From contig NW_027467782.1 in assembly GCF_004210375.1 (NCBI RefSeq), positions 37,871,771-37,935,770 on the forward strand: a stretch of DNA of 64,000 bases, written 5' to 3'. The notes under the pieces were generated by a model. That model saw only the letters and a program-made list of their open reading frames with translations, had not been told where the DNA came from and did not search any database. Position 1 is the stretch's first letter. Every line of letters begins with the position of its first letter. The position numbers and the translations under genes are program-made. The DNA comes from Tachypleus tridentatus. Its lineage: Eukaryota; Arthropoda; Merostomata; Xiphosura; Limulidae. Of the stretch, positions 27,401-41,200 are shown piece by piece.

Positions 27401-30400
27401 CTTCTACATAACATCACATTCATGGTATGAACTTATTTTCATATGCTCTCAATGAACAGGTAGATTTAAACAGTTTGAATACATCTTTGGTGTTAAATTC
27501 ACTTATTTTTTGTGGAGATGGTTTACCACAGGTTTGTTACATAGCTGTGCATGTATCATACTTTGATTAAATTGTTGTGAATTGGCACTTGTTGTATATT
27601 GCTGAATCATGTCAGTAGAACCTTCCAAGATTTTCACACTATCACAAATTATTGCATCATAATATCCCATGAAGACCATTGTGTAAAGCAACTGAGGCCT
27701 CTTTCAGACAACAAATATGCATCCAAAATGCACTTTGAGTTGGTCACTTAGATATATCTAGACAGTCTGAGTGGGAGTTTAGCCATAAAGAGTGTATTCT
27801 GGCTATTTCTGAAGTGAAATTATCACAGACTGTATTGTAACAACAAAGTAAAAATTATATAATATGAACAAGATTGTGTGAGCTTTAAGAAAAGGAGACA
27901 ACAATTTAAAGATTTGGATACAACTGTAATAGCCAACAGTGTAATGAACATTTGAATATATGTTTGACTTGCTTTAATTTACTATTATTTAAAAAAAAGT
28001 GAACTCTATGCTGTTTCTTCACTGTTGAAATGCCAACAAGTCAGACACTTACTGTAAAGCATAGGCCTATAAATTCACAGCTGAAGCAATAGAATAAATA
28101 TTGTAGAGGCCACATATACACCATTTTAACTGGCTTTGATAAGTGGATGGTGAAGGGCAAATAACTTAGCCTTAAAGATGGTGATATATGAGAGTTTGTT
28201 ACACAACAACAAGACATAAAGAGAGAAACAAACAACAAAAAAAAAAGAGAAGAAAAAAAGAAAGGCTGAAAAAAGAAATGAAAAACTGGAAACTGAGAGA
28301 GAGGAGAGACTAAAAACAAAGAGAATATAACAGTACAACTTGAAGTCACTAAGTTTAACAAGCAAATTGAAGGATCATTAACAATGGGCTGACAAAACTT
28401 GATGAATAGAAAGACAACATGAATGATCTAATGAGAAGTGAAAGATTCACCCCTCAAGGTCAAAACTGGGACAAAAACAATTTGACATTTTGGCTTAGTT
28501 TCCTTTTCACAGTAAAAGGACTACAAGTGTATGTAGGTGTAATATCAGAAGATGCCATGGACTAGAATATGTTAAAATTGCCTTGCTGAAATGCAATGAA
28601 ATTACATAGGATGGTTTTTGTTAGAATTTAGAAAAGGCAAAGTTGACACTAGAGAAACTATATTTCAGTTTGTGGCATGTCTACAGCAATATTTCACAAG
28701 GTGAATTTACATGGCCAAGTGTGAAGATAGTTTTGAAGGACTGGTAAACCTACTAACAGATGAATAATTCATTATCATGTACTCCACTTACATGTCATTT
28801 TTTGTACCAGAAAGAGCACCAAATGACATGATAAAGATGATCAAGCTGGCAAAATAGTATGTGGAAGCCCATGGGGAGAACATAACAGGCAAATCCAATC
28901 ATAACCATTCAAAGCCAACAAGAGGGATTACAAGCAGGATGCCACCACAGGTGACAAGAAGTCGTCAGACAAATGGGAGATACTACACTTGTTAGAAAAT
29001 GAGACATATTGTGATATGATTGCAAGTTTGCAACCAACAAGAATCTCAAATCAAGCAGTTAGAGTTACCTACAAAGATGGTGCTAGTAAGATACTAGAGA
29101 AGAATGATTGTCACTGTTGCCAGAAATCACATAAAATAATTCATGATTAAACAGTACTTGAATGACAGTCAGTTCAAATTAACAAACGGATCAATCACAA
29201 CTTATCAGTAGGTGAACACTATGTTTGGCAACAAGAACATGACAGTGAAATGAAACACTGGGAGAAGAAGTGAGAATTACTCTAGTATCAAATGACCAGA
29301 TAATGGCAAAAGTACATATATGTGTGCTGACTGATGGGACAGTGAGAAAGTTTCCTATAGTAACAATAAAGGGGAAACTCCATACTATGTGGGAGACCTT
29401 GAGACAACACATAAGAAAGCACCCATCTATGACATGGTAATCAGCAATATACCTGACAACAGAAATTTGAAGGAACCAGACAGAAAGGAGACTGATGAAG
29501 TATCTGCAGTCACCACAAGAATTCAAAAAAATAAAAGCAAGCAAAACATCAACCCTCTGCAAATCTCAAAAAGTGACATTGTGTATGTATGTCTATGGGA
29601 ATTGAAGGAAGCACAGAAGAAAGACCCTTCAATGATGAAACTTTGAAACAATGTCTAAGAGACAATTGAGCACAAAAATGAGGAAAAAAAGGATATACAG
29701 AACAGAGAATCAGAAGAAAGTGCTGTATCAGATCTATCAAAGCACTTCTACCAGAAGTTAAACAGATCATTGTACCAACAAAGCACTAGACTCAAGTAAT
29801 GAAGAAGTTGGCCAACAAGTAACTTTTGAAATGACACCAAGGAATAAAGAAGATGGCATACAAAATAAAGGGACTCTACCTAGAATGAATGTAGCCATAG
29901 AGCCATGAGATGAAATGTCTCTTATAGGAGTGCTATCCAACACAGTTGCCATGGACTTGATTGGACAACTAACACCTGACATGAGCAATATGTATGTGAT
30001 GATAGTAGCTATGTAACACATTACCCAGAAGCCATAGCACTACCAAAGACAGAGAAACTCGCAGAAACCTTCCTTATAAGTGTTCTGCAGAGAAGGGTTT
30101 TAAAAAGAAGTCTCAAGTGACAGAGGGACCTAGTTTACCTCAAAATTGATTCAAGAGGTGTGCAGACTCATCAGCACTAAGCAGCTCTTTGCAAGACAGT
30201 TGATGACGTCCTAAAGAGCATGATGAAAATGTTCGAGAAAAGACCACGTGACCAGGACAAGTACCTCCAGGCAGTAGTATTTGCTTATTAATAATTCTCG
30301 TATGTAAATATAAGATTTTCAGTATTCATGTTACTGCATGGAAGAGCAGTATGAGGTCCAATGCGGATACTGTGAAAACTGTTCACAGAAGAAGAAGAGT

Positions 30401-32226
30401 CAGAAGTGATGCACATATACCAATATGTGTTAGACCTAAGAAACCAACTGTAGAAGACTTGTCAACTCACTCAAACAAGTTTGTATGCAGCCGATGTCAG
30501 ACAGAAATGCTTCTATGATAAGAAGTCCAAGGATTAACATTTCAGAAAGAAGGTTTCTGTTCCTTAAAGACACAACAAACTCATCTGAAGGTTAGTAATT
30601 TTCACACACAAAAAAAATGAAAATCTGAGACCACTGGGTGTAGATGACATGTACAAAAGTGTCAACATCAATGAAGAAATTAATGACAAATTGAAGAAAG
30701 AAGTAGCAGTGTGCATCTGTCTCCACAGACAGATAAAGCCAGACAGACTGTGACCATGACCAAGAACTCAGTCAAAGTGAAGCCCTACCAAATGTTCTAC
30801 ATAATAAAAGCCTGATTAAGCTAAAAGTTAAAGTAATGTTAGAAGCTGGAATAACTGGGCCTTTGAATTAAGTTTACTGTTCACTGGTGGTAATCATGAA
30901 GACCATGAATGTCTCACAACCATCTGTACAGATTTCCAGAAAATAAACTTTATGACAGAATTTGGCTCCAAACCTATGGGCAACCCAGATGCTATTGCAG
31001 TGAAAATAAATGGGCCCAAGTTCTTCACTAAGGTCAATCTCAGAAAAGTGTATTGGCAAAGTTTCAAGAGAAGACAGCCTTTTTTGACACCTGATGAATG
31101 GTACCAATTCAAGAAAGATGCCATCTGGATTAATCAATTCAGCAGCAGCATTCAACTTCTTGATGAGAAAAATGTTGCAAAAAACCCACCAACATTGTGT
31201 ACGATGTAACCATCTGAAGAAACTCAGGGATCTGTTCAGAAAGACACTGAGCAGTGAGATCTGTGACTCAAGAAGTGTTTGGCCACCATACTGACATTTG
31301 GAACTTCTTGAACAGTCTGTATGGAAGGAGTTCATCACCCAAATGAATCATCAACCACTTGCAAAGATCCAGAAGTATAAAACTGACTGTGCAATAATCA
31401 TGAGTTAGGTATTGTACCCCAAGAACTTCTGGTCCCACATTGAATCCAACAAGAGGACTGCAAATGTTGGTGCAAGACTGTATGAGTAGACTTTTTGGAT
31501 GAACTGGAAACAGTCTTTGTATATAGTACAAAAAATAATTGTAAACACGTTTCTTAAAGAGAAGCTTATTGTTATATCCACACAAGTGTTTAAGTTTAAT
31601 GTAAGTGTTATTACTTAAGTAGTATAAGAGAGAGTGTTCAATTTAGTTATTTTTAGTAGCAGTAGTTTATAATTACTTTTCTGTGTATGAATCACAGACT
31701 GTGATTTATACTTGCTGTACTATTGCATTATTTTATTAGAAACTTCAAAATTTTTCTCATTGTTTTGATTGAATATTATTTTATCACAATAACTCATAAT
31801 GTGAAGAATGTTTAAGACCTCTGTGAGGTTATAAATGTGTGTCAAAAATGTAGTTTGGGTTAGTTTGATTGAACAGATAGATCTAGCCTGTGTGATTGTG
31901 AGTTTAGCCATAAAAAAGCATATATTGGTGATTTCTAACTTGAAATTATCACAAACTATATTGTAACAACATAGAAGACAAGAATTAATTTGTTTTGTAA
32001 ATTGGATTCTAAAGTAACTGGACCAGGCTATGTGGATTTTGATGAAAAGAAGACAAGTATTTAATGCTCTAGATACAACTGTGCTAGCAAATAATGAAAA
32101 AAACATTTGTTTATACATTTTAATTGTTTTAATACATTATTACCTGAAACAAGAGAACTGTATGCTGTTTGTTTGTTATTGAAATTTGTTGCCAAGTCCC
32201 AGACACCAACTACAAAGAATCCAGCC

Positions 32227-32257
<31 letters not shown>

Positions 32258-35200
32258 CAATAAACTAAAACACCCTGACAACAAACAAGGTAAACAGATG
32301 CAAATCTCTATGTCACCTGTTCCAAATAAATAGCTAGATTTAAAATAAAAGCCATAACTAGGATAAACAAATGCACATACTTATTTTAATCTGTTTCAAA
32401 TAAATAGCTAAATTTAAACTAAGAACTATTACTATGATACAGATACACATACTTATTTTCATCCCTTTCAAATAAATGACTAGATTTCAACTATATACAA
32501 CAACTACAATAAGTAGATGTACATAGTTCTTTAAGGGAGCCATTTTCTTTTCCCATGATGTAGATTTAGTTTGAATATTCATACAGTGTAGATAATATAT
32601 ATACATACATACAATAACAATTACAAAATATGATACTTTTGTTGATATTATATTTTCTTGACTAATAAGTAATAGCAAAAAAAAGACGATTTGTTTTAAA
32701 ATTACAAAATAGTTTTCCACTACAGTTTATGGAATCAATGAAATGGACAATCTTAGCTCAACTTTTACTATGTAAGAGAACTCATAATTTTTCAAACTGT
32801 GTGACTTAAAAAGGACATGAACTCAAGTGTTCTTGTTTTAATATATATTATTTATTATTTGAATGTTTACTCACACAATAATATTCCAAACATAACTCAT
32901 AAACAACTTGATATATCTTATATATGAGTTCTGATCAAAAGATTTCTTCTGTTACAGGTGCCAGTACAGAGGCAGTAAGCTTTACTGAGGTGTGTACAAA
33001 GTACAAATAGTGATCTACCTCACGGATAAACCACTTATCCAGACCTTATACCCGTGTTCAAAGACAGAAGCATCTCTTGCTTCTGTTGAAATATAAATGG
33101 ACAGAAAATAAAAGCAACATGTTTGCATCAAATTTTTTATGAAAAATGGTACAGTAGGAACAGAAATCATTGAAATGTTAAGAACTGCTTTTAATTATGA
33201 TTGCTTTAAAACTGTTGTTTATCAGTGGATAAAACACTTCCAAGATGTCCAGAAATCAGTCAAAGATGACGACCATTCTGGGCAATCACCGACATCAACT
33301 GATGAAATGGTTGCTAAGATGAAAGAAAATAGTCAAAGTCATCAAAGATTAACTATTCATGAAATTGCTGACAAACTGAACATTTCCTCTGCATTATGTC
33401 ATGTGATTTTAGCTGAAAAACTCTGCATGTGTCAAGTGTCTGCAAAATTTTTTCCAAGGCTGTTGATGGATGACCAAAAGTTTCACCATCAACAAGTGTG
33501 TGAGGATCTGAAAAGAAGGCTAGAAATTGATCCAAATTTCATCAACATCATTATTACTGGTTATTGAGTCATGGGTACACAGTTATGACCCTGAAACGAA
33601 ATTTCAGTCACCCCAGTGGAAATCTCCATCATCACCACTTCCAAAAAAACATGACAGTCTTGATCAAATGTAAAGACAATGTTGATCGTGTTTTTGATGT
33701 TCAAGGTATTGTTCATCATGAATGCCTGCCTAATGGCCAGACAGTTAACCAAGCATTTTATAAAAAGGTCCTAATTTGCTTGAAGGAAGAAATTAGAAGA
33801 AACTGCTGCGAGCTGTGGAAAATGATTATTGGTTTCTCTGTCACGACAATGCACCTTCACATAGTGCTGTATCTGTTCAAGAACGTTTGGCAGAAAGAAA
33901 CATTCCTGTGATACCACACCCCCTGTAATCTCCCAATCTTGCCACATGTGATTTTGTTCTGTTCCCAAAAATCAAAATTAAGTTGAAAGGAAGGTGATTT
34001 GATGACATTCCAACCATCCACAATTGTGTGAAAGCAGAACTTAGTCACACAAAAGTTGAAGGCTTTCGAAAATGGCAGGAACATCAGGACAAGTGTGTAT
34101 TAGCTGGGGGATTACTTTGAACGGGATATAATATAATACTGATGTATGTACATTGTTCTGTGCAATAAAAGTGAAGTCTTAGAACTTTTGACCATACATC
34201 ATATATTGCAAATAGTGGTCTCTGTTCAATCATTTGCCTGTCTCCAGTTTGAAAAGTTGCACAAAGAAACAAAACTCAACATTTACTTTTGAAATTACAG
34301 AAGAACAGACATGGATAATGTTGATGCCAAATTTTATTTCACAAACAGGATATTCTACATTAAATGTTAGAAAGTAATCATACTGTCATTCAAATTTCAA
34401 AATGTAACATAACTTAAAGAATAAAAATGTACATTTACCATATGTTATTGCTGAGCACCACTTAGGATGACTAAAATGCTCAACAATTACTTTTGCAGTG
34501 TGTGGTACAAATATGTTAGAGGCTTGACACTGAGTGAAACCAAGAGTGCAACACAATAAACATTTTCTTAAAGTCTACAATATAATTTAAATTGAAAGAT
34601 CCAATGGGTCATTTAGGTTGGGGCTAGAAGAGGCTCAGCCCTAGGGCTTATGGTCTTAATGGAGGCCCATTGTAGGACCCTCAAAGATTATTAGCCACTA
34701 TGCACATACAACCTTTAATCCATCACTGGAAAGATCAACATAAACGTTCTTATTATGTGAGATAAGTATGTTTGTTTGTTGTAAATAAGCTAACTTTAAA
34801 ATTTACTTTCTTAATTAGTAATTTTTACAACTACTAATTAAGAAACAAGGGCACTTGGCAAAAAAGTGTCATCCATAAGTTACTACATATTAAACTTGTT
34901 ATATAAATGACTATATATTAGTTATTAAAAGTTTCTCATACCTTTTCTTTAACAGAAAGAAGAATTTTTCCAACTGCAACTCCCCAGTTATCAGAAGAAA
35001 TCTGCTAAAAATTTGATAAATAAAAAACGGAGTTACAAAACTGTACTAAGGTACAGGTAACATGGAACAATTAGCAGGCAAAAATATACACATTCTTAGA
35101 ATGAACTTCATTTATTACCTTTTAACTGAAACTATATTGACTATTAAAATACACATAGCTGCACCAATTATTAATCTTTTGTATTTTCTCCCTTGTTTAT

Positions 35201-38200
35201 AATGCCTTAAAGTGTTCTGCAGAATCAAGCAATTTTCACTTTTCAAAGTTAAATGTAAAATAATAAAAATAAACTTTTCTAGAAAGTTCATCATTGAACC
35301 ACTGTCCTTTTTAGTTGGGAAATTACAGCTCCACAATGATTTACAGATACCAATCAAGAAAGAGACTACCTAAATGGCACCTAAAGATACAGTTATGGTT
35401 GGACCTATGTTAAAGAGTCACCATTAAGATAACTGATCACCAACTTGTTTCATAGTTCCTCATGTTAAATAAACATCTGGTACCACTGGAATCTGTGGTA
35501 ATTAACCTGAACAGAAAATAGAGAGAGAAGACAAAGAGGGAATCAGAAAAATTTTGTCAGCAGTTATTTAAAATGTAAGCAGTGATCTGTCATCGCACTC
35601 ACAAATGGTCCCTATATTAAACAGAGACGACTGGGTACTTACTGTCTTGCAAAACAACACATTCTTCTTGTGAAACTTAAAAGTCTTATACAAGAAGTTC
35701 AAGAACAGAGATGGAAGCCACACAACAAGCTGTTTTCTGGATTATGGAAAACAATGAACTGCAAATAGAAAGTTCCATGACATAATATCTGATAACAATT
35801 TCCAGGCAGTACTGTATAAAGTTAAAATTTTCCAACACCATAAATGTACTTGCAATAAAACTTAGATCCTCTCACATAACAATTTTTTTTTCAGGTCATA
35901 CTGCCCTCCACATGCACAATTTGTTACTCTCCACTAGCCTTGAGACTCACACCTCAATTCACATTTCCACATGCTATTGATGAACTGTAGTATAAAAATG
36001 AGCATGAGACAACTTTCCACCAATAGGGGTGTGATGTACTATCCTAGCACAGCTGGCATAATCTATAATAATTATTCAATTATCACTTTAAATTACTCAA
36101 TTAAAGATGTACTGGAAGTAAACAAGAAGGGTGGGAAGTGTGACAGAGGTAAGTACCTATACGAAATACATTTTCAACATTGGAAAACCTTAACATTCAA
36201 TACAATATCTTACCTACCCTCACATTAGAGCTTAAATCCCACACTAAAACAGTGGAGAAACCAAAACAAAAGCAACTTAGGTGAACTCCCTTCAGAAAGT
36301 GCCTGAAGAAAACAATTGGAGCACAATACCCTATACTACAAAAGCATAGGAACACACATGCAGGGTATAGTCTTCACCTGTAGTGAAGATACGTGTCACC
36401 AAGAAAACAAGTCCAGTATGGAAAATGGATATGCTTGATGGTGTAGTAGCTAGGTGCAATAGAAAGTACATGGTAGGTTAACTCTAGTCCAAAACCAGGT
36501 AGTATTGAATACATGTCTTCTAGTCTACAGAAGGAGAAGGGTCCCAAAAAATCTTCACTTCAATGGCAGGAAGCAGAAAGGAAAAGCAACATTTTTTTCT
36601 GGCAACTTAGATACGGCAAATGTTTGAAGACCCAGTACACAACTAAGAAAAGGCTACCTGAGAACTTAACACCTGGGAAATGGTAAAAAAAAAAAGGGAA
36701 TGCAAACATGGTGGGTCAACTCCAGTCATAAACCATGTAGTGTCAGGAATTTTTGTCTGGTCCATGGTAGGTGTAGGGTCCCTATCATTCATACTTGGGA
36801 GGCCGTATGCTGACTGGTTATATGTGACTCAAACACAAGACTGCATGAGAACTGATATTCAAGTGATAGTAAAATGTGGGAAAAAGTTAGCCAGGAGTAA
36901 AATGCATGAGGCAGACTTGTTTAACAGAAAACCATACAATATTGGGAATTTTTCATCCATTCCTCAGTAGTAAAAGGATACACACTATATGCACTAGCAG
37001 AGCACCACCACCCTACTCTCTACTGATTGAAAGTTGTCATGCACTTGACGAAGCCTTCATGGTCCACCACTCCAGCAGTTAGAAACTGGTAAGTTGCAAG
37101 AACTTCCATACTGCACTGAAAGGGAGATATACCATGTAGAATACAGAGAAATGAAACACTTTACAATATTTTAGTAAAACTACACAGGCAGATGAAAACA
37201 TATGAGAACAAAATAGGGGTGGGGTTAAAGGACTTAAGTAACAAGGGCATTATGCTCCTAACAAATGGTAGCAACAAATCAACCAAATATGAAAGGATAA
37301 TGCTGAAGAAGATAAACACACAACTGTTGAAAAGATAAGTAAAAGAGCATGCACCAAAACACCAATGTAAGATTGGAGATTTCTACAGAAATAAGGTGAA
37401 TGAAACAAACTTGAGGAAACTAAATTGTACAAAAGAATAAAAAAGGTTTAGGTAGTTTCAAGCCAGCATTGGTACATGATTAGGATGCAGGTAATAATAA
37501 AAAAAACTGACAAAATTCCTTCCATCTCAAACAAGAAACATAACTGGAGATATGTCATGTACAAAAGAAAGGCAGAGGCTTCATGAACTTGTCCACCACT
37601 TGCTGTACAAAAGCTGTCACATCTGCCAACAGACAAACCCAATGCTTATAAACTGCCCAGTCATGAAATGATGATTGTATACTTCAGAATGGAGGAAGTC
37701 AGCTGTGCTAGAAAAGTGTGTTACTCTCTTACTGTTGGAGGGTTGTTGCATACTTACTTGCATGGAAATATGAATCTGGACAGAAGTCTCAAGGCTAGTG
37801 ATAAGCAAAATTTATACAAAGAGAGTGTAACGCAACTCTAGGAAAGCAATTATGTTAGTATAGGAAAGGTATCATATCAGTAATTCAGTATTTTCCCATA
37901 TGGATGACAGAAATAAAGAAACTGTATAGTAAGACCATCCTCTGTCACTGTGTGCCATACCACATAGGGTAAAAGTAAATGAGACAGTTAACAAGCTCTG
38001 CCATATCCACTCAATTCTAATGAAAGAATATGGCTCCACGTGCATTAATATGGCAAAAGTGACAACCATAGAAAGTATTCCTCACAACATTCAGAAGAAA
38101 GGAAACTGTATGATACAGCAGTAAAACTAAAACACGAGCTTGTCAACAGGACAGTAAATAAACAGAAGTCGATTGGTAAAGTAAGTAAAGGATTCCTCCT

Positions 38201-41200
38201 CTACTTGCTGCCAGACAGCCAGCTCTACAAGAAGGGTCATTGAACCTCCTGGTATTATTAGCAAGTGCTATTCTAAACAAATTTCTAATAAAAAAACAAA
38301 CAAGATTCACTGTTATTTATATTACAGTACTACATCTCTAGTGAAAAGACTTTCAGTGAAACCACGAATTTCCAGTGAAGTGGCAGTAATGAGTTTTTCA
38401 ATGTGTTGTATAAAACATTATTAATTGAAACTTTAATCAATAAAAGTTTGAATATAAAAATGACAAACTTTAATCATACTACTTGTAAAACAATGTTTTA
38501 TTCATTTCTGTAAATTGTACAAATTATAGTTTATTTTATCATGATGCAATTTTATTATACATGTTGCAGGCACAATAGTTTTTTAATTTTTTTTTCCATA
38601 ATAAGAGATAAATAAACACTCACTGTTTTAACAAATCAAACTGATGTCTCTTGGGACAGTTTCTTTAGATAAATGAGGACTTACGATGCTCTTCTGTATC
38701 AGAAGAACAATTAAACTAGTACAGAACTATGAATAAAGAAGACATTTATGTACAGAAGTATGAATAACGAAGACATTTATGTACAAAAGTATGAATAAAG
38801 AAGACATTTATGCACAAAAGTATGAATAAAGAAGACATTTATAAAGTATGAATAAAGAAGACATTTATGTGCAGAAGTATGAAAAGAAGACATTTATGTG
38901 CAGAAGTATGAATAAAGAAGACATTTATGTGCAGAAGTATGAATAAAGAAGACATTTATGCAGAAGTATGAATAAAGAAGACATTTATGTGCAGAAGTAT
39001 GAATAAAGAAGACATTTATGTGCAGAAGTATGAATAAAGAAGACATTTATGTGCAGAAGTATGAATAAAGAAGACATTTATGTGCAGAAGTATGAATAAA
39101 GAAGACATTTATGAAATAAAGAAGACATTTATGTACAGAAGTAAATAAATAAAGACATTTATGCACAGAAGTATAAATAAAGAAGACATTTATGCTCAAA
39201 CAGTTGTGCCAATGAATGTAGCTAACAAATCATCCTAGTCACTACATTAATTTAAAATTTGAAAATACTTTTGATCTTATCGTACTTACCGATTTTAGGA
39301 ACTCAGAAAGGCCGTCCCAGTCTGCTAACTTCCATGCTGATTCTACATGAAATGGATTTATCTCATTTGACCATTCTGGTCTATAAAAATAATGCAACAA
39401 AAAAAATTTATCTAAACTTTCACATTTTTCACCAGAAAATGTCGAAGTTTATATAGAGTTAGTGCTAGTACAAAGCATTATGAATATAAGAAAATAAATA
39501 TAATTAACAAATAAATCTTATTTCCTGTCAGGTGTAAAGCTAGACAAATTATAAAAAGAAGAAATACCCATGTTTAAGAAAGCAACTCTGTTTCCTGTTG
39601 GATGAAAATAACTTAAAAGTGTGCATAAAACAAACAAACACAAACCTCTCATTTACAAGACCAGTAGCATAGGTAAGTGCTGTGTTTGACTGATCTAAAC
39701 CCATCAAGCATCGAAGAAGACCCTGATGGTGACTAATTGTGTCTGGTTTAACTTTTACAGCTCTTTCATAACAGGAAAATGCATCTTGTAGTTGACCTAT
39801 CAAACATGATAACAGAATTTGAAATTCAGCAATTTGATCTTGATGAAACTTTGTAGAATTGATAGCTACTGCCTGTTGTGGAGACACAAGTGTAGAGGAC
39901 AACGTTTTGAAAGTCTTCTGCTTTTTGTCTTTAAGACTAAAGTCACATAACTCTTGATGCGATGGAAAATGAGTTAGAGAAGAGGGTATTACCTACTGAG
40001 CAAATGTCAATCCTCACACTATGATGCTTGTTCTGAAAAAGATAAACAGATCGCCAAAAGTATTACTTACTTGGCATGACACAAGATCTTAGTGTCTCAC
40101 AATCAAAATTTAATTAATTTGTTATAACAATTAGAATAGCATAAACAGCTCAGCTAATAATGCATATTATAACAGTATACAAGTTTTAAGTTCTTAATTC
40201 AAAAGGCAATATTTAAAAAAACAGGATTTGTCAAAAGAGACTTCATAAGCTGTAGCTAAAATTAGCATGTAAGCATATTTCTTTGATGGAATTAAAACAT
40301 TTCCATCATCTTTAAGTCCATCACCAATAATCCTCTTTAGATTACTTGTACCTACATCGCCAAAGCTCCCAATGTTCTGTAAGGCAACAACAGAAATAAA
40401 CTGTAAAACATTGCTTCACTGCTTTAGCAAAAATCAGTTTGTTTATTTTTAGAGCCAGTTTTCATGTGTAACTACCACAACTAAGCATTGCATAAAAGTA
40501 CTGCAACTTGAATGGCTTCAACAATAATGTTAATTAATTATTTCTTTCTATTGGCATTATCAAGATCTGAAATCAACTGTACCCCATTTTGCTTTTACAC
40601 TTTACTAGAGTTTTGAATGCTGACAAAGTATGTCCATCCACAGCAAACAGGTAAGCTGTTTAAGAAGTTTTCAATATGCCTCTTTAGCTTGTACACCCAG
40701 CGTTAAGTTATCTGAGGATGAAGAGAGATGCTGGAAGCAAAAAGATCATCATCAGTAATACCAGTGTTGTCATGAAGACTTCTCATCATCTTTGGACAAC
40801 TTTTTAAAACATTAAAAGCACAAGTGTATAATTGTATAAAGTTTATGTTGGATACAATGCAATAGAATAGATTAATAAAAATAGCATAGCTTGAATTAAT
40901 AAAATAAATGGATAGTATATCTGTGTAAAAGAAAATCATAGTGATTGAGAAAACAGAAATTCACCAAAAATAACTAGGTTATAGACTTACCAGTTTATAA
41001 AAAACAACAAAAATCAATTAGTGTGTGTGTGTGTGTGTATGTTTTCTTATAGCAAAGCCACATCTGGCTATCTGCTGAGTCTACCGAGGGGAATTGAACC
41101 CCTGATTTTAGCATTGTAAATCTATAAACTTACTGCTGTACCAACTGGGAACAAATCAATTAGTAGATAATACTACACACAGGATAAAATTTAATTATGT

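Noticed and set aside
27503..27691. 62-codon minus-strand frame tested as an ATR exon
   Set aside because: No match to any ATR segment; it overlaps the 5' LTR-like region.
28041..28365. Two overlapping minus-strand open frames of 106 and 79 codons
   Set aside because: They are Phe/Ser/Leu-rich readings of an A-rich purine tract at the left end of the LTR element's internal region; low complexity, no motif.
38741..39195. 31-bp repeats resembling CRISPR direct repeats
   Set aside because: Units are directly adjacent without spacers and no cas genes exist in the window.
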